A DNA stretch of 64,000 nucleotides, taken from positions 1 through 64,000 of the forward strand of contig QEOQ01000697.1 of assembly GCA_010279815.1 (NCBI GenBank), read 5' to 3'. Position 1 is the first letter of the stretch; each line of letters opens with the position of its first letter. Of the stretch, positions 1-13,077 are shown one piece after another. This stretch comes from Brachionus plicatilis (taxonomy: Eukaryota > Rotifera > Eurotatoria > Ploima > Brachionidae). The notes below the pieces were generated by a model that was given only the letters and a program-made list of their open reading frames with translations, did not search any database and was not told the DNA's origin. A program made the position numbers and the translations under genes.

Positions 1-558
1 TTAAAAAAAAAGAAAAATTCTTAAAATTATATAATATCTAAGAAAATACAAGATTATTTTTTAACTAATAAATATTCAACTGTCTTTTTAAAAATATTCA
101 AAATCAATTTAAAAATAAAGAAATCCTAATTTTTTAACTAGATGAATGACTATTATAATGCGGAAAAATAAGTTCCATTTTTGAACTAAAATATTTTTTC
201 CTAATTAAACCATGAAATGTTTCAACATAATTTATCAAAAATTTAAGGGTCACAGAAAAATATAAAACTATCATTTTCTCCCGGAAAAGATATTTTTAAA
301 AACAACATCCATCATAAAGCGAAAAAAAAATGTTGTTATCAAAGTATAAATACAATTAAAAATACCAGCCTAAATGTTGGATAAAGAATATTAGTTAAAA
401 AAAATTTGAAAGTTTCAGTATAAAAACCTTTTATATCCGAGAAATTAAAATGTTTATCTTTTTTAAAGATTTTTGTTTTTAAACAAAAACTAAATGTCCT
501 ATGATAAGATTGCAAAATTAACTCTCATTTATTATTTTAAAAAGGAATCTGAAACATC
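1..558. other. AT-rich intergenic sequence, nothing recognised
   Basis: No open frame, RNA gene or repeat could be supported here. The sequence is A/T-rich with homopolymer runs. Confidence 0.5.
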
Positions 559-841
559 GTACCGTATTACCTCAAATAGAAGAAACCACATATAGAAAAA
601 AGTTACTACTATTTGAGGCAAAAATTTGCCTTTATTTGAGTTGTTTTTCTCAAAAAATGTGTCTCGATTAGAAGAAAATTCACCAGTCATTTGTCATGTA
701 AAACATGCATTTTTTTTTCTATTAGAAGAAAAAAAATGGATAAATTTCTTCTATTTGAGTCACTTTTTTGAAGTGAAAAATTTTCAAATAAAAGAAACTC
801 TTTGATGACTGAACTTTCTTTTTTTTGAGGAAATACGGTAC
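559..841. repeat. MITE-like inverted-repeat element
   Basis: The left end reads gtaccgtattacctcaaa and the right end is its inverse with one mismatch (tttgaggaaatacggtac). The inside is filled with variants of a 'CTCAAATAGAAGAAA' motif in both orientations. There is no coding capacity. The size (283 bp) and terminal inverted repeats fit a non-autonomous DNA transposon; the superfamily is not evident. Confidence 0.7.
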
Positions 842-1217
842 TTTTTTCATGCTTTTTCCAAATTGTATGAAAATTTTCATAAAAAGACGAAAAAATATAC
901 CATAATTTTCTAAAATGTTATTTATTTTATCAAAATTTTTAATTTCAAGCTTTAAATCTAAAAGCTTAATGATAGATATAAAATAGCTTTTTCTTCTAAT
1001 TTATAGATTGCTTGTTTTGAAAACAAGCAATAGTCAAAAAACAGTAGAATAAAGGTTTATGTTTAGAAATTGAAAAAGAAAAGTTTAAATTAAAATTTTT
1101 ATTATTAACTAAAAGCTAAAATAAATTTATTTGATTTTTTAATTAATTTTACAAAAATGGCACATCTGTTTCTTTTTGATTCAAAGAAACAAAGGAAAGT
1201 TCGAACGCAATCTTCTT
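842..1217. other. AT-rich sequence downstream of the fibulin-like gene
   Basis: This lies beyond the stop codon of the minus-strand fibulin-like gene and would hold its 3' UTR. I see no gene of its own. Confidence 0.4.
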
Positions 1218-4200
1218 TTACTCGGTTACAAAGACATGAATTTTGTTTAATAGACATGAAGAAAATTGAATATCATTATAGAACTCTATCTTTAGTTCTA
1301 GTTGGAAGCTCTCTGATGCGCGGCATTGTTCAAGCAAGAAAATATCGAATGTATTTGATTCGGTTTGTTTGACCATAAATTGATCCTCCCTCAGGTTATT
1401 TCCATTTGAATCGATCAATTTAAACTCATACTTAAGCTTTATGCGACGACTGTAGGTATTTACCCTGGTTGTAAAGATTCTTATAGGAGCTCTAACCCGA
1501 TATGAAATTGATGTATAACTGTAGAATATTTTCATCGGTTTTCTTAGACATTCAGGCTCAGCATATCTACAAGTTGTTGGGGCACGATCGCATCGTGAAC
1601 TTAAGATAAAGCAATTAATTTTGAATCTAATATATATTTGTGTAAAAAATTACTGTCTTCCTTCACCAACTTGATAGTATCCCTCTGGACAGTCGATTTT
1701 GATGCATTTGAAATCTCCTCTTGTGTTTACACAAATATCTCTACTATTACAATTGTGAGTTCTGGTCTCACACTCATCAATATCTATTTTATTTTTTAAT
1801 TTTTGATTAAAGCATTTAACAATAATTACCTATGCAGGTTTTTTTGTATCTAAAATCTAACTGAAATCCCGATTTGCAACTACATTCATATGAACCAGGA
1901 GTATTGACACATTCTCCAGGACAAAGGTCTGGTTGTAGTTCACACTCATTTATATCTTAAGTAATTAAAATTAGACTTACTAATTTTATTGCAAAATATT
2001 ATTTTTCTAGTTTAAAAATTCTATTTAGATTAATTCTAAAAGTCTATTTATTCTTAGAGATAGATTGTGAATTCTTTGAAATAAAAATTTAAAAACTAAA
2101 ATAGTCAAAATCGCCATCTTTTGTGGACTACAAAATTTTTAATATATGACTAGTAAAAACAAAAGAATCATGTTCTATTTAACATTTTATTAACTGATTC
2201 AAATAATTAGATTCAAAAGAAATAAGCTAACTAAGTGAAATATCTTCGACTCCTAACATGTAGAGTATTTCAACAATTTTTGTAAAATGTTGAAAATTTA
2301 CCTAATTTAACGTTTAAATTTATGATTTTTTACTTTCGTAAATTTTCATGAATCTACTTTGTTTTACTTAAATTTTAAAAAATTTTCAATATTAAAACAA
2401 AAAGCGGTTTTGTGAAATTCAGTGCAAAATGATAAAAAGAACAGAAAAAATGTAAAAAAAATTAAATGATTTTTTTTCTAAAGGTTTAAAGTTAATTCCG
2501 TAAATGCAACATAATGCAACATTCAAAGTTGCATCAAATATCAAAGTCAGCTTAATTTGCAGAGTTTAGCAGAAATTTAATTTCAATATAATCGAGCATA
2601 AGGCATTTTGCAGAGATTTTGCACATCATTAGCAGACTTTTACAATTGATGCAACTTTGAATGTTGAACCATTCTGCATTCACAAAATTAATTTGTAACT
2701 TTTAGAAAAAAAGTAATTTAATTTTTTTACACTTTGTTCTGTTCTTTTTTACTGAACTTCACAAAACCACAAAAAACTGAACACCACTGTATTTGTTGTA
2801 AATATAAAATTTTAACATAATAAAAAACTTAATTAACACTAGAAGCACCAAAACCAGTCATTTTGACTCGCTTTGAAAATTAAGGTATAAATTATATATT
2901 TCATGTTCAAATTTATTTAAATTATTAAATTAATTGTATAAAAAATAGTAAATTAATAAATTTTAGTCTTTTCTTAGGCCTTATAAAATATCCATGGTCA
3001 ATCACACTTTTTACAAATACTATCTATTTCTTTTGTACAATATCCACACCCTGCTTTTTTACATTTTGAACAAAAATTTATCGCTTTATAATTACCACAT
3101 AAACGAATTTGAACAATTTTTTTTTATTTGAATTTAGAAAGTTATTCTTATTTTTAATGCTGAAAAAAAAATTATGCTCAAATAACAAAAATTAACTTGG
3201 ATTTTAGCGGCCAAACACCGAAAAAAGAGTCATTTTAACATAGAAAGCCAAAGCTAAGAATATTTTTAAACGTAAAAAATCAAGATATAGAAAATTGATG
3301 ACTGTAAATAGATAATCTAATTGATTTTTTTATTATTTTTTTCTTTATTCTCTTTTATTTTAATCTTTTTTAAAAATAATTTCCTAAATTTAATTCATAT
3401 TCTTATAAATTTTACGATTTTATTTTTCTATGTTTTAATTTTCTACATATTTTCACCTTTCTATGTTTTTTTATCTTTCTATGTTTCAATTCATTGCAAA
3501 ATTATTTAATTTTATGAAACAAATTTAAATAATAAAATTTAAGTAAAAATAAATTACATCCAAGTTTTAAAAGTAAAATTGTTTACAATTTATTCCTATA
3601 TTCGATATTTTTTGTTGTAAACTTAAAATTTTTTAATCTAAAAATTAAAAAAAAAAAATACTTATAATTTGTTAAGAGAAGCTTTAAAAATTATAAGTTT
3701 ATATTTTGTAAACAAAAAGTTAAGATTTGAAAATAATGTAAAGCTTTAACAAAAAACCTACCAACACAAGTTCGTTTGTCTACATCTAATTTGTAGCCTT
3801 CATTACACTGACATTGGTATGATCCGTAAGTGTTGACACATTTATGGTCACATATTCCTGGATTTGCGCACTCATCTTCATCTAAAACACCAATTTAGAT
3901 TTATTTTTACCAATTCAAAAATAGTTTTTATTTCTTACCAGCACAACTGTAGAAAATGTGAGACTGTAATTTAAAACCCGTTTTGCATTCACAATTAAAT
4001 GAGCCTGGATTATTGCGGCAAACTGAATTCGAAGGACAAACGCTTCCAAACGCACATTCATCAATATCCTCGCATATATTTCTGATTTCATCCAGCTTGT
4101 AGCCTGGCGGACACACACATTTATAACTTCTTGGCGTATTGACACATTCGGCATTTGACGGACAAGAATGTCGACCAGTTTGGCATTCATCAATATCTTG

Positions 4201-5933
4201 AATTTTAATTATTTTATCAGTCTTTAATTACGGTTTAATCTAACAAACCAATGCATTCTGTTTTGTCGTGGTTATACTCAGTTCCTTCTGAACATTCAAG
4301 AACAAATTTACAAACATATGAGCCTATATTGTTTTCACATTTTTCATTTGAGTGACAAATGCTTGGATTCAAACATTCATTGATATCTAGTAAAAGATTA
4401 TTTATTTTATGGTTGCCTTTTTTCTTTTGTTTTACCTTCGCATTCCAAAGTTTCAATGTTTAACTCAAACCCTTCTCTACATCTTATTTTTTCACATTCT
4501 CCTGTATTATAATTGAATTTAAAGCCACGGTTGCATTCTTTTGCTTTGCATCTGAGAAAAAAAAATAGCAATAAATTTAAAATATCTTCCTTTCTTTACT
4601 TAAAAGATCCTGGCCTATTTTGACAAATAAAACCTTTGGCACAATCATGAAGATTCAAAGAACACTCATCGATATCTAAATTGTCAAAAAAAAATAAAAT
4701 AAAATTTTATTAAATTAATCAAACCTTCGCATTCTTGTGTGTAGGCGTTAACTGTATAACCAGTTCCGCATGGTTTTTCTCGGATACATCTAAATGAACC
4801 TGGATAATTTTCACATCGCATTCCTACAGGACAATTATGTTTTCCCGTCATACATTCATTCACATCTGATATAAAAATAAAAAAATTATTTTGAAATTTT
4901 TTGGCAATATGAAGTTTATGATTTTTTTTTAAATATTATCTTAATTAAAAAATTTTCTTAGTATTTTTAAAAAAAAATTTTGTACAGCACTTGGTTGTGG
5001 CTAAAAATGGTTTAACATAAAAATGTATCTCTGCACTATTTAATTAAATTTTAATTATTAGAAATTAATTAAAGCATTTTTAGTAATATTGACTATGAAT
5101 ATTAAGAAAAGATCACCAACTTCAATTTCGTCTTTTTTTTTACCTCTGCATGAAACAAAAATTACATCAAACGAATAGCCAACACCACACGATTGAGTGC
5201 ATCTATAACTTCCAACAGTATTTTGGCAAGATGAGCCATGATCGCAAATATTAGGTTTTTTGCATTCATCAATGTCTATACAATGGTTTGTTCTTTGATC
5301 AAGCTCGAAACCATTGGGGCACCTACAAATCGGTCCCGAATTTGTATTGTCACAAATTTGATCATTAGGACAAAAGTGTGTGTTACAATCGTTTGCTTAA
5401 AAAAAAAATTCAGATTTTCATTCACTAAAACAGTAAATTACGCTTTGATTTTCGTTTGCAGCATTCCAAAAATACATGGTTACATTCATCACCAAGTTCT
5501 GGCACAGTTTTGCAATCAACATCGTTATTTTGAGCCTGAATACCCAAATCGCAGCAATTACAACACTCCTTGGAAAATAGATGATGATAAGGTTTTTAAA
5601 TATGGTCTTTAAAACTACAGTTAAAATATCACAATTATCATTTTTTAGGTCATTGCATGGTAAACTGGCCAATGCATGTTTTTTACCTCTTTCACATTCT
5701 TGGTTTCTTCTATTTTGCGAGCAACAAATAGTGAACGCAAATTTACACGAAGACGATCTATCATTCAGCATGGTGTAGTCATTACATGATTCCGGGTTGG
5801 ACGGCGAATATTGGTTCTTTCCATAAGAGCAGCATTCTTTGAAGTTTTTGAATGGAGAGTAGGAATAACATGCTACATTTAGCATCAGCGCACATGCTAG
5901 CAAAGCTAAAATACTTAGGCTATTTTGTATCAT
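1218..5933 (-). CDS. FBLN1-like: Fibulin-1-like extracellular matrix glycoprotein
   Basis: A secreted matrix protein spread over about 12 exons. Exon 1 (5619-5933) encodes a hydrophobic signal peptide ([18 protein letters not shown]) and a CC-pair anaphylatoxin-like module. Exon 2 (5442-5568) carries a second such module (ECCNCC...ECC). About ten EGF-like modules follow, most opening with the calcium-binding D-x-D/N-E-C signature (exons 5144-5395, about 4735-4866, about 4600-4676, 4439-4554, 4248-4387, 3939-4198, 3763-3882, 1830-1957, about 1640-1783). The last exon (about 1595 down to 1218) encodes a fibulin-type C-terminal module ([12 protein letters not shown] ... IHVFVTE, stop). The order anaphylatoxin, cbEGF, FC is that of fibulin-1/-2. 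The first three exons join in frame; some later boundaries are approximate. One intron (1958-3762) is expanded by two transposable elements. Family-level identification is firm; orthology to fibulin-1 rather than fibulin-2 is inferred. Confidence 0.88.
2403..2772. repeat. Long-TIR MITE, 'tgcaaaatctctgc' family
   Basis: The ends are inverted copies of each other over more than 100 bp: ggttttgtgaaattcagt near 2406 against actgaacttcacaaaacc near 2751, and gcaacattcaaagttgcat near 2516 inverted as atgcaactttgaatgt near 2648. The centre has a motif reading gcagagattttgcacatc and then attagcagac. A second copy with the same core lies at 43295-43600. It sits in a long intron of the fibulin-like gene. 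Confidence 0.72.
2833..3238 (-). mobile_element. Degenerate piggyBac element retaining the transposase C-terminal cysteine-rich domain
   Basis: The left end is ttaacactagaagcacc followed by a damaged copy of a GAGTCA/TGACTC palindrome. Reading the minus strand, roughly 3105 to 2995 encodes a Cys-rich stretch with spacing like the piggyBac C-terminal zinc-binding domain ([13 protein letters not shown], then SICKKCD and a stop). The right end lacks the terminal ~20 bp seen in the copy at 63364-63767. It lies within the same fibulin intron as the MITE at 2403-2772. Confidence 0.75.
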
Positions 5934-7123
5934 TATTTCATAAGAATCTAAAGTTATTTTTTTGGTTTACAATAAAAAAAATGATAAAGCAAAAATTCAG
6001 CAAATTTAAAGTGAAATTTTTGAACGAGTCTAAAATTAATGTTATGTAATAGGAGTCCTTGGTGAAGAGTAAAAATTTAATACTTAAAACTGTTCTAATC
6101 AAATTTGAACATGATATTTGGCCTTCAAATAAAGTTGATAAGCTCACTTCCGAAATAATTAAAAACATTTAATTTGAAGTTTTTAAACATTGGGTTATTC
6201 TATCTTTTAAATAGATAAGAAGAACTTTTTTTCATATGAATTTTTAAAAGTGAAATTCGACTTTTCAAAAGTTGAATTTAACCTAATGTTTTGGAGATCA
6301 TTTTATCTGCGAAGTTAAATTTAACTAATTTTGTTTGCCAACATCTTTTTAATTTTAACTAACTGACTGAGATTTCAAGACTCTAAAAACCAAAGTCTTA
6401 AATTTTTCTTATAAAAATCAAAAATATCTTACACTTGAATTAGATAGTATTTTCTTTACAATTCTACAGAATTCATTTAAATATTTCATTCTTTCTCTTT
6501 TATTAAAAAAAACTACGTCTAAAAGTTTCATTTTAACAAACCAAACAATCATTAGCAATACCAGGATGCAGATGAAAGTAAAAGTCTAATAAAATAATCA
6601 ATTTTGGTAAAATTAAAAATTCGCTCAACTCAAATTATTGAGCTCACCATTGCTTTTAAATAAATGAAATGCTACTAAAATTGAAAAATTTTATTAATTC
6701 TTTTTAATTTTTTAATTTCTTAAATAGAAAATTCAAATTTTGATCTAATAAATTTATCTATCTACTACCAGATCTCCTTAACATTAAAATTATTTTCCAA
6801 AAAATCACTTTGTTGCTCTTAAGAGTTAATTTAAAAACAACTGATATAAATTTTTATTTCAAAAAGCTGTGACTGCCTACGTTAACCGAAGTATTAGATT
6901 ACGAACTTAAAAATTTTTTAATGAAAAAGCCAAGTTATTTTTTGAATCAAACAAATTTGAAAATTAATTATACTTTATTTAAAAAAAAACTCTTATCTAT
7001 TAAATAATTTTTAACAATAAAAAACAACAAATTTTCAGAATTTATTTTTTAAAAAGAATTCTAATTAATGCTGTTGATAAACTTTATTTTTTAGAAAAAA
7101 AACTTTAAATTTGCCTTATCATT
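5934..7123. other. Intergenic region between fibulin-like and first neprilysin genes
   Basis: Both neighbours are on the minus strand, so this should hold the fibulin promoter and the 3' UTR of the next gene. I found no clear TATA box, RNA gene or repeat. Confidence 0.4.
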
Positions 7124-10100
7124 CTACCATAATGAACACTTATTAATCGGATTGTTTTGTTGACCAGGCTTACAGTTGAAAGTGTTACTAAAAGCCTTCA
7201 TATTCATTGTGGTTCCTTTAACCCTTAAACAAAACAATTTTATTTATTGATAATATTGACAATTTTTTTTACCTAAATTCACCCACTGAATGCACATTTC
7301 TCTTTAATGATTGTTCGAGATATGAAGCCTTATATTTACTGCACCAAACTTGACCAAAATTAATGTAAAACAACTGGTCTTGATTAAAATTAAGTCCCGG
7401 GAGAAGCGGTTCTTTTCCATTGTTATTTTCCCATCGTTTATAAGCCTTAAAAAAATATTAAAATATTTTGTGATATTAATCTTTCTTTGTAAAAAATTTA
7501 GAAAAAATGAAATAGTTGATTTTTAAGGTTAAGAAAAATCACCGTACTCTAAAAGATTCTTTTAAGCCACCATTGTCAGCTATGTTTTCACCTTGAGTTT
7601 GATTTCCATTCATCTAAATTAAAAATTAATTAAAAAATTCTTTTTAAAACCTTACCGTTTTATTAATCTGTTTGATCAAAAAATTATTGTATTGATCTAC
7701 TATACATTTAGCTCTGCTTTTGTAGCTATCGATTGTTCTTTTAGAATAAAAATTAAATCTAATTATTTGATTATTTGGAGTTACTTATTGGTCCAAAGAT
7801 CACCTAATCCATCTTCATGATAAACCCCATTTTTATCGAAATTTCTTCCTTCATATCCAGAATTTAATAAATATTTAATTTATTTTCAAATAAAACCTTT
7901 GTCATCGAAACCCTAAAATATATCAATTAAATTTCATGTAATATTTAAATAATCTGATTCTAATTAGATAATTACGTGAGTGATTTCATGTCCGATAACT
8001 TTAAAATAAAAAAATTAATTTTTTATTTAAATGAAAGAGAACAAATTTACCTGCTCCAATACCACCATAATTTAAATAACTAGATAAATTCATTATTAAG
8101 TCTAAATCAATAAATAGTCAAATTACTTAGGTACTGATGAATCATAAAAAGGTGCCTGAAGAATTCCAGCTGGAAAACCTTAAGTTTTTGTTAAATTTTT
8201 TTAAAATTTTTCAAATTAAATGTTACATATTTGATTAAACTGTGCACTGTAATAAGCATTAACAACAGCAGGACCCATTAGCCATCTTTTTTTAAAATAA
8301 AATCAGATTCTTAAAATAACTTAGCATAATTTACATTTTTCGGTCAACTTTTTTTCCCAATTCTTGTAAATTTTGTCTAACCAATATTTGATTAATTAAG
8401 ATATTGTTGGCAAAAAAATTAAAGTTATTCATTTTATACTAAATATTAAAAAAAATATTTTTTCGGATTTTATTTAAATGGACTAAAAATCTACTTCTCT
8501 ATATATTTCTGTCATATGAGTGTTATTAAAAATGTTATCAGGATATCCAATTTTTAAATCCAGATTATCAACCTTCAAAAAAATTTAAAACTTAATCAAA
8601 AAATCAGCTTTACTTTTTCAAGAGCAGCTCGGCGAGAAATATTGTCAATCCATTGGTATTCTGTTAGCATAATTTTAAATTCTTTTTGAATATTCCTAAT
8701 CATTTCCAAAGCCTTTTAGAGCAATATATATTAAAAAAAAAGAAATTCTTTAAATTCCAAATTACCGCCTTTTTGGACTGGGGATGAAAAAAATTTTCAA
8801 CATACAGTCTTCCCACAGCAAATTCCATCAAATCTGAAACAGAGTCAATGCACCCTGTCATTCGAGTTGCAGAATACTTTTTATGATTTCTGAGTAACTT
8901 TTTTTAATCGTTTTAATTAGAAAAAAAAATTAAATTTTAAAGCAAAAATATTTATACTTTTGAATATTTGGCAGGTACCACATTGAATTTCTTTGGTAAA
9001 AATTCTCTTGAAAAATAAACAAACACCCAAATGAACAAGTTATCAAGATTCCTTAATTAATTTTAAATCTCTAAATCGATATTAATTTTAATCCAGCAAA
9101 TAAATAAAGACTTTTTGTTATTGTTTAATTCTTGGGAAAATATCTTGATTGCATTTTTAATATATTCAAAATCACTTAGGTAAATTGTTTCATTATCAGA
9201 TAAAGTTATATTAGCTAAACTGTGAAATATTCCATTTTGTACAAATTCAGTCCAATCAAACTTTTATGAAATTTTAAATTCAAATATAAATAATCAAAAA
9301 ATCGATTTACTTCTGGAAATTTTAGTTTAAGCTGCCCCAAAGTTAACTTTTCAGTTCTAATTTTTCTTTTTTCTTCAATTGTTAGTAAATTCTAAAAATT
9401 AAAAGAATAATTAATGAAAATAAAAAAAAAGAAAATTTTATTTCTAAATCAAGAAACAAAGGAAAATATTATTAAAATTTGATCTTATTTTTTAGTATCT
9501 TGTACTCTTATTTATATTTACACAATAATAAATCATTAGCACATATTCGAGTTTTCCCGGTTCAATTCTTCATGAAAACATTATTTAAAAGCACACATTA
9601 TATATGGTAAGTTGAAGATGGTTTTCTATCAACCAAATACTTACAAAAATAATCAAAAATAAATTATCATATCACCGCAGTTTCCTTTGCAAACACTATT
9701 TACTTCTGTCTAATTGAGAAAAAATGATGGCATGAGAACCTCTGGAGATGCAAAAGTTAAAAAAATAGATCAAATTTTCTATTATCAAATGTGAACACGA
9801 TTAAAATAAAATCTGAAATTTTAACAAAATGGTTTAATCGAAGGTTGTGTTTCAACCTTTTGGAGGAATTTTGGGGCTACTCAAATTTTTTATTTAATAA
9901 AAATATAATAAAAGTTACTAATATAAATAACTTATTAACCTGATTTAAGAAACATAGAACAATTTTTTTAAAATAATGAAAATTTTTCCTTTAAGATACA
10001 ATTTTTTAAATTTTTACTATATTTTTATTATATTTATTTAGGGCAAATAATGTTTTGATACTGCTATTTTAATAGAAACTCATTTAAATTACAAGCAGGT

Positions 10101-12859
10101 GCCGCCAATCGGAATTCGGAGCAGAGCCCTGGATTAGGGAATAGGGGCTTAGGTCAAAGGAGTCTGGGACAAAGCCCTGGTTAGGGTTTCGGTTAAACAG
10201 AAGGTTAGGGTCCTTTTAACAAGTTTAGTCTTAATCAGACTTTTTTATAAGTCACAAGTCTCAAATCAAGTCAATTCAAGTCAATGACTTAAAATTTATT
10301 TTTTCTTTATCAAAAGTCCAAGTCCGGACTTTAAAATTTTTTTTTAAAAAAAGTCCGAACAACATGAATTTTTTGCCATTCCAGGTAGTTATTGTGGCGC
10401 CTAGTTAAAGTCAAGGTCACTAAAATTTAAGTCAAGTCATAGCTTTGACTAGCTTTGAAGATCTGAATTTTAGTATAAAAATTTAAATTGTTTGTTACAA
10501 AATTTTTAGTTTTTCTGTATCGGTAATGATTAATTTAATAAATAGTTTTGTAAAAAAAAATTTTTTAGATTAAATATTGAAAAAAACCTTTGCTAATTTT
10601 CTTTCGATCTCAACCATTTCGTAAATGTCATTTGATAAATTATCATTATATGAATTGTACAATCGAAGAATTTTTGCAATGAAGCTTCTATACCAATTCA
10701 TTACTTGCTCATTTTCGTAATAATGTTTATCAAAAAACCAAGAAGCTTGTGAAATCTTAAGACAATCATTTAAATTTTAGCAAAAAATAAATATCAAATT
10801 ACTTTAACAACCGGTATATCTGGGTTTGAAAGACTTGTAGTAACATATAAATTAAAAAGTGGAGAAATTCCACTTTTAAAGAGGGACAACAATATCTTGT
10901 AAATATGTTTTCGGTCATTTTTGAAAAAAACTTGATCAAATAAAGGCCATCCATCAAATTCATTAATAATGAATTTCATCAGATCAGTCTCTCCGTAATT
11001 TTCAATATGACCTTGAAAATAATTTTTTTTTAATTGTCGAGAATATTTAGCCGAAAAAAAATAAAGTTGCTAAAATTTATCCTTTTTTTCTGTTTTTTTA
11101 TTTACTTATTTTTTTTTTATTTAATCTTATTTAAATTTATTTTATTTTTTTTAATATATTTTAATTCCGGATGCGTTTTCGAATTAATTTTGAGAGGAAT
11201 TTATTTGATGATAAAAACACAAGGAAAAAGGCTGTGTTTGCTTCCTTGACAAAATTGAAAGTCCTTGGAATCGTTAGTGATACTATACACTCAAATATGA
11301 AGAGACAATTATATTAGATGTCCTTAAGACCGATTCTTTTTTCTGTACTAGAGAATTTCAACTTGGACTCGACTGAGAAACTTTAGATAAAACAAATAGA
11401 AGGCAATGTTATTAAGAGCATCATTAGAATACCCAAAAGATGTAAAACCACTGAGATTCTCATTGCACTTAATATCGAACCAACAATTTCCCACCTCAAT
11501 ACTTTAAGATGTGACTTCTATAAGTGACTCAACCGAAACGGATACACCAGAGGGATCCTTAGATTCACTGAATCAATAGAAATTGCACAAAGTTTTGTAT
11601 CTGAAATAGATGAGCTTATAGGTTTTGTTAGGGAAGACAGCTCACTGAAACGGGGTGAAGTCTGAAACGTATACAAATACATGGTCAAGACTGATTTGAG
11701 AGCATCAAAAGAAAACCACCTCGTATTAAAAATACAAGAAATATTTAGCTATTAAAAAAGATCTGAAAAATATAAAAATATCAAAAATGCTCTTTAAACT
11801 TACAAGATTCGATCAATAATCTACTTTATGAATTGTATATAAAACTCTTCTTTTTTGTAAGATCTTTACTTCTTTTTAAAAATGAGAGATTTTTTTTAAT
11901 ATGTACAAACTCTTACCTACTATAATGGACAACGATATGTTTTATTTTACAGCGTATCGAAAGTGGCCCAAGTGGTGGCCTCAGCCTTAGAAATTAAAAC
12001 AAAAATATTTTTATTTTGAATGAGCATTAGCTCGGTACAATTAAACATTGAAATAAAATAACTTTTGTTCTAATGCTAGACAACTTGATATGCAGATGAA
12101 ACAAAGTGAAGCAACTTTTGTTTTACTTACTGTGGAAGTCTGCAAAATCTGTGCAAATTCTGCAAAATTGCACTCTATTTAAAAGTTATAAAAAAAATGA
12201 CACGCAATTAATTGGCACATATTTATAGACTTTCCCTGTAGGTGAAACAAAAGTTGTTTCACAATGCCTTAGTTGACAATATCCCTAAATTATTCAATTG
12301 TTATTACTTTCGTTTAAACAAGATTGCATTAATCTTTTAGCATCCTTAACTGGTCGAATATCTTGATCAGATTCCGGCAAAGTCAATACATCTAAATCAC
12401 AGAATTAAAAAATTTCAATTGAATTAAACTTTTTAACTCATTAACCTGACAGAGATTGTCCAAGTTGCTTGTCAATAATTTGAAAAGTACTCAAACCAAT
12501 TTGTTGATCTTCAAGCCTAGTTTTGTGAACAAAATTTCCGCAAGTAAACTCGAAAAAATCCTCACATGGGTCAGCTGAAAAGTTCATATTATTGATTATC
12601 ATTGCAGCTAAAATAATAAATTGGGAAATAGTTCAATTTGTGAAGTAAAATTTTTAAAACCTGCTTTGATGCATGCTTGAGTGGTGCAAATTTCTTTGGT
12701 TTCTTGTTTAGGAGAGTTATAGGTACCAAAAAAGAAAACTAAGACAATAAAAATTGCCAGTGCTGCGATAAATGTTAGAGAAAAGGCCAGAGATTTTTTT
12801 AGCCGCTCAGCATATTTTGCCGAAACTAAATTATCACTTGTATCTTGAATATCAACCAT
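7124..12859 (-). CDS. M13 metallopeptidase, neprilysin/ECE family, copy A
   Basis: A type II membrane zinc endopeptidase expected to cleave small peptides outside the cell. Translation starts at the ATG at 12859: a short cytoplasmic N-terminus, one transmembrane anchor (roughly residues 25-48, FSLTFIAALAIFIVLVFFFG), then a Cys-bearing M13 N-terminal domain (ICTTQACIKA; PCEDFFEFTCG). The zinc-binding motif IGHEITH is carried on a 23-bp micro-exon (7976-7998). The third zinc ligand and catalytic Asp lie in [13 protein letters not shown] (7545-7614). Conserved LPGL and QVWC segments follow, and the protein ends CSLW, as M13 enzymes do. Two introns are expanded: about 9480-10580 (AAGTC-rich repeat) and about 11015-12300 (LINE remnant). 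I see no internal stop in the exons, so it appears functional. It is the most divergent of the four copies. Confidence 0.87.
10228..10460. repeat. Dispersed AAGTC/GACTT-rich repeat, copy 1
   Basis: Dense with the pentamer aagtc and its inverse gactt, and containing a core around 10362-10398 (acatgaattttttgcc then attccaggtagttattg). The same core recurs at 39883-39925 with only a few differences. It lies in an intron of neprilysin copy A. Confidence 0.6.
11200..11745 (+). pseudogene. LINE reverse-transcriptase C-terminal remnant in a neprilysin intron
   Basis: Plus-strand conceptual translation, with stops and shifts, gives segments typical of the region after the RT domain of non-LTR retrotransposons: KAVFASLTKLKVLGIVSD, then EGNVIKSIIRIPKRCKTTE and LIALNIEPTISHLNTLRCD. 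It runs opposite to neprilysin copy A and lies in its 1.3-kb intron. There is no intact frame, so it is a dead 5'-truncated copy. Confidence 0.6.
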
Positions 12860-13077
12860 AATTTAAAAAATTAAATAAGATAAAAAGTTAATAAATTTTA
12901 TTATATATATTAAAGAAAAAAAAAGTGAGATGGTGTTAAATTTACAAATTAAGATATCTATTAAGGTGTCTTGAATAAGTTGAAAAATCTTAAATTACAA
13001 AAATTTCTAAAATACATGATAAAAAAGTTCAAGTAAAAGGCTCAAAACGCTTGAGGAAAAAAAAATTATAAAAAATG

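Noticed and set aside
3321..3509. 62-codon Phe/Leu-rich plus frame
   Set aside because: T-rich low-complexity intron sequence; the hydrophobic translation is a by-product of poly-T.
5238..5612. Plus-strand 124-codon frame within the fibulin-like gene
   Set aside because: It is antisense to Cys-rich EGF exons with canonical splice sites and has no recognisable domain.
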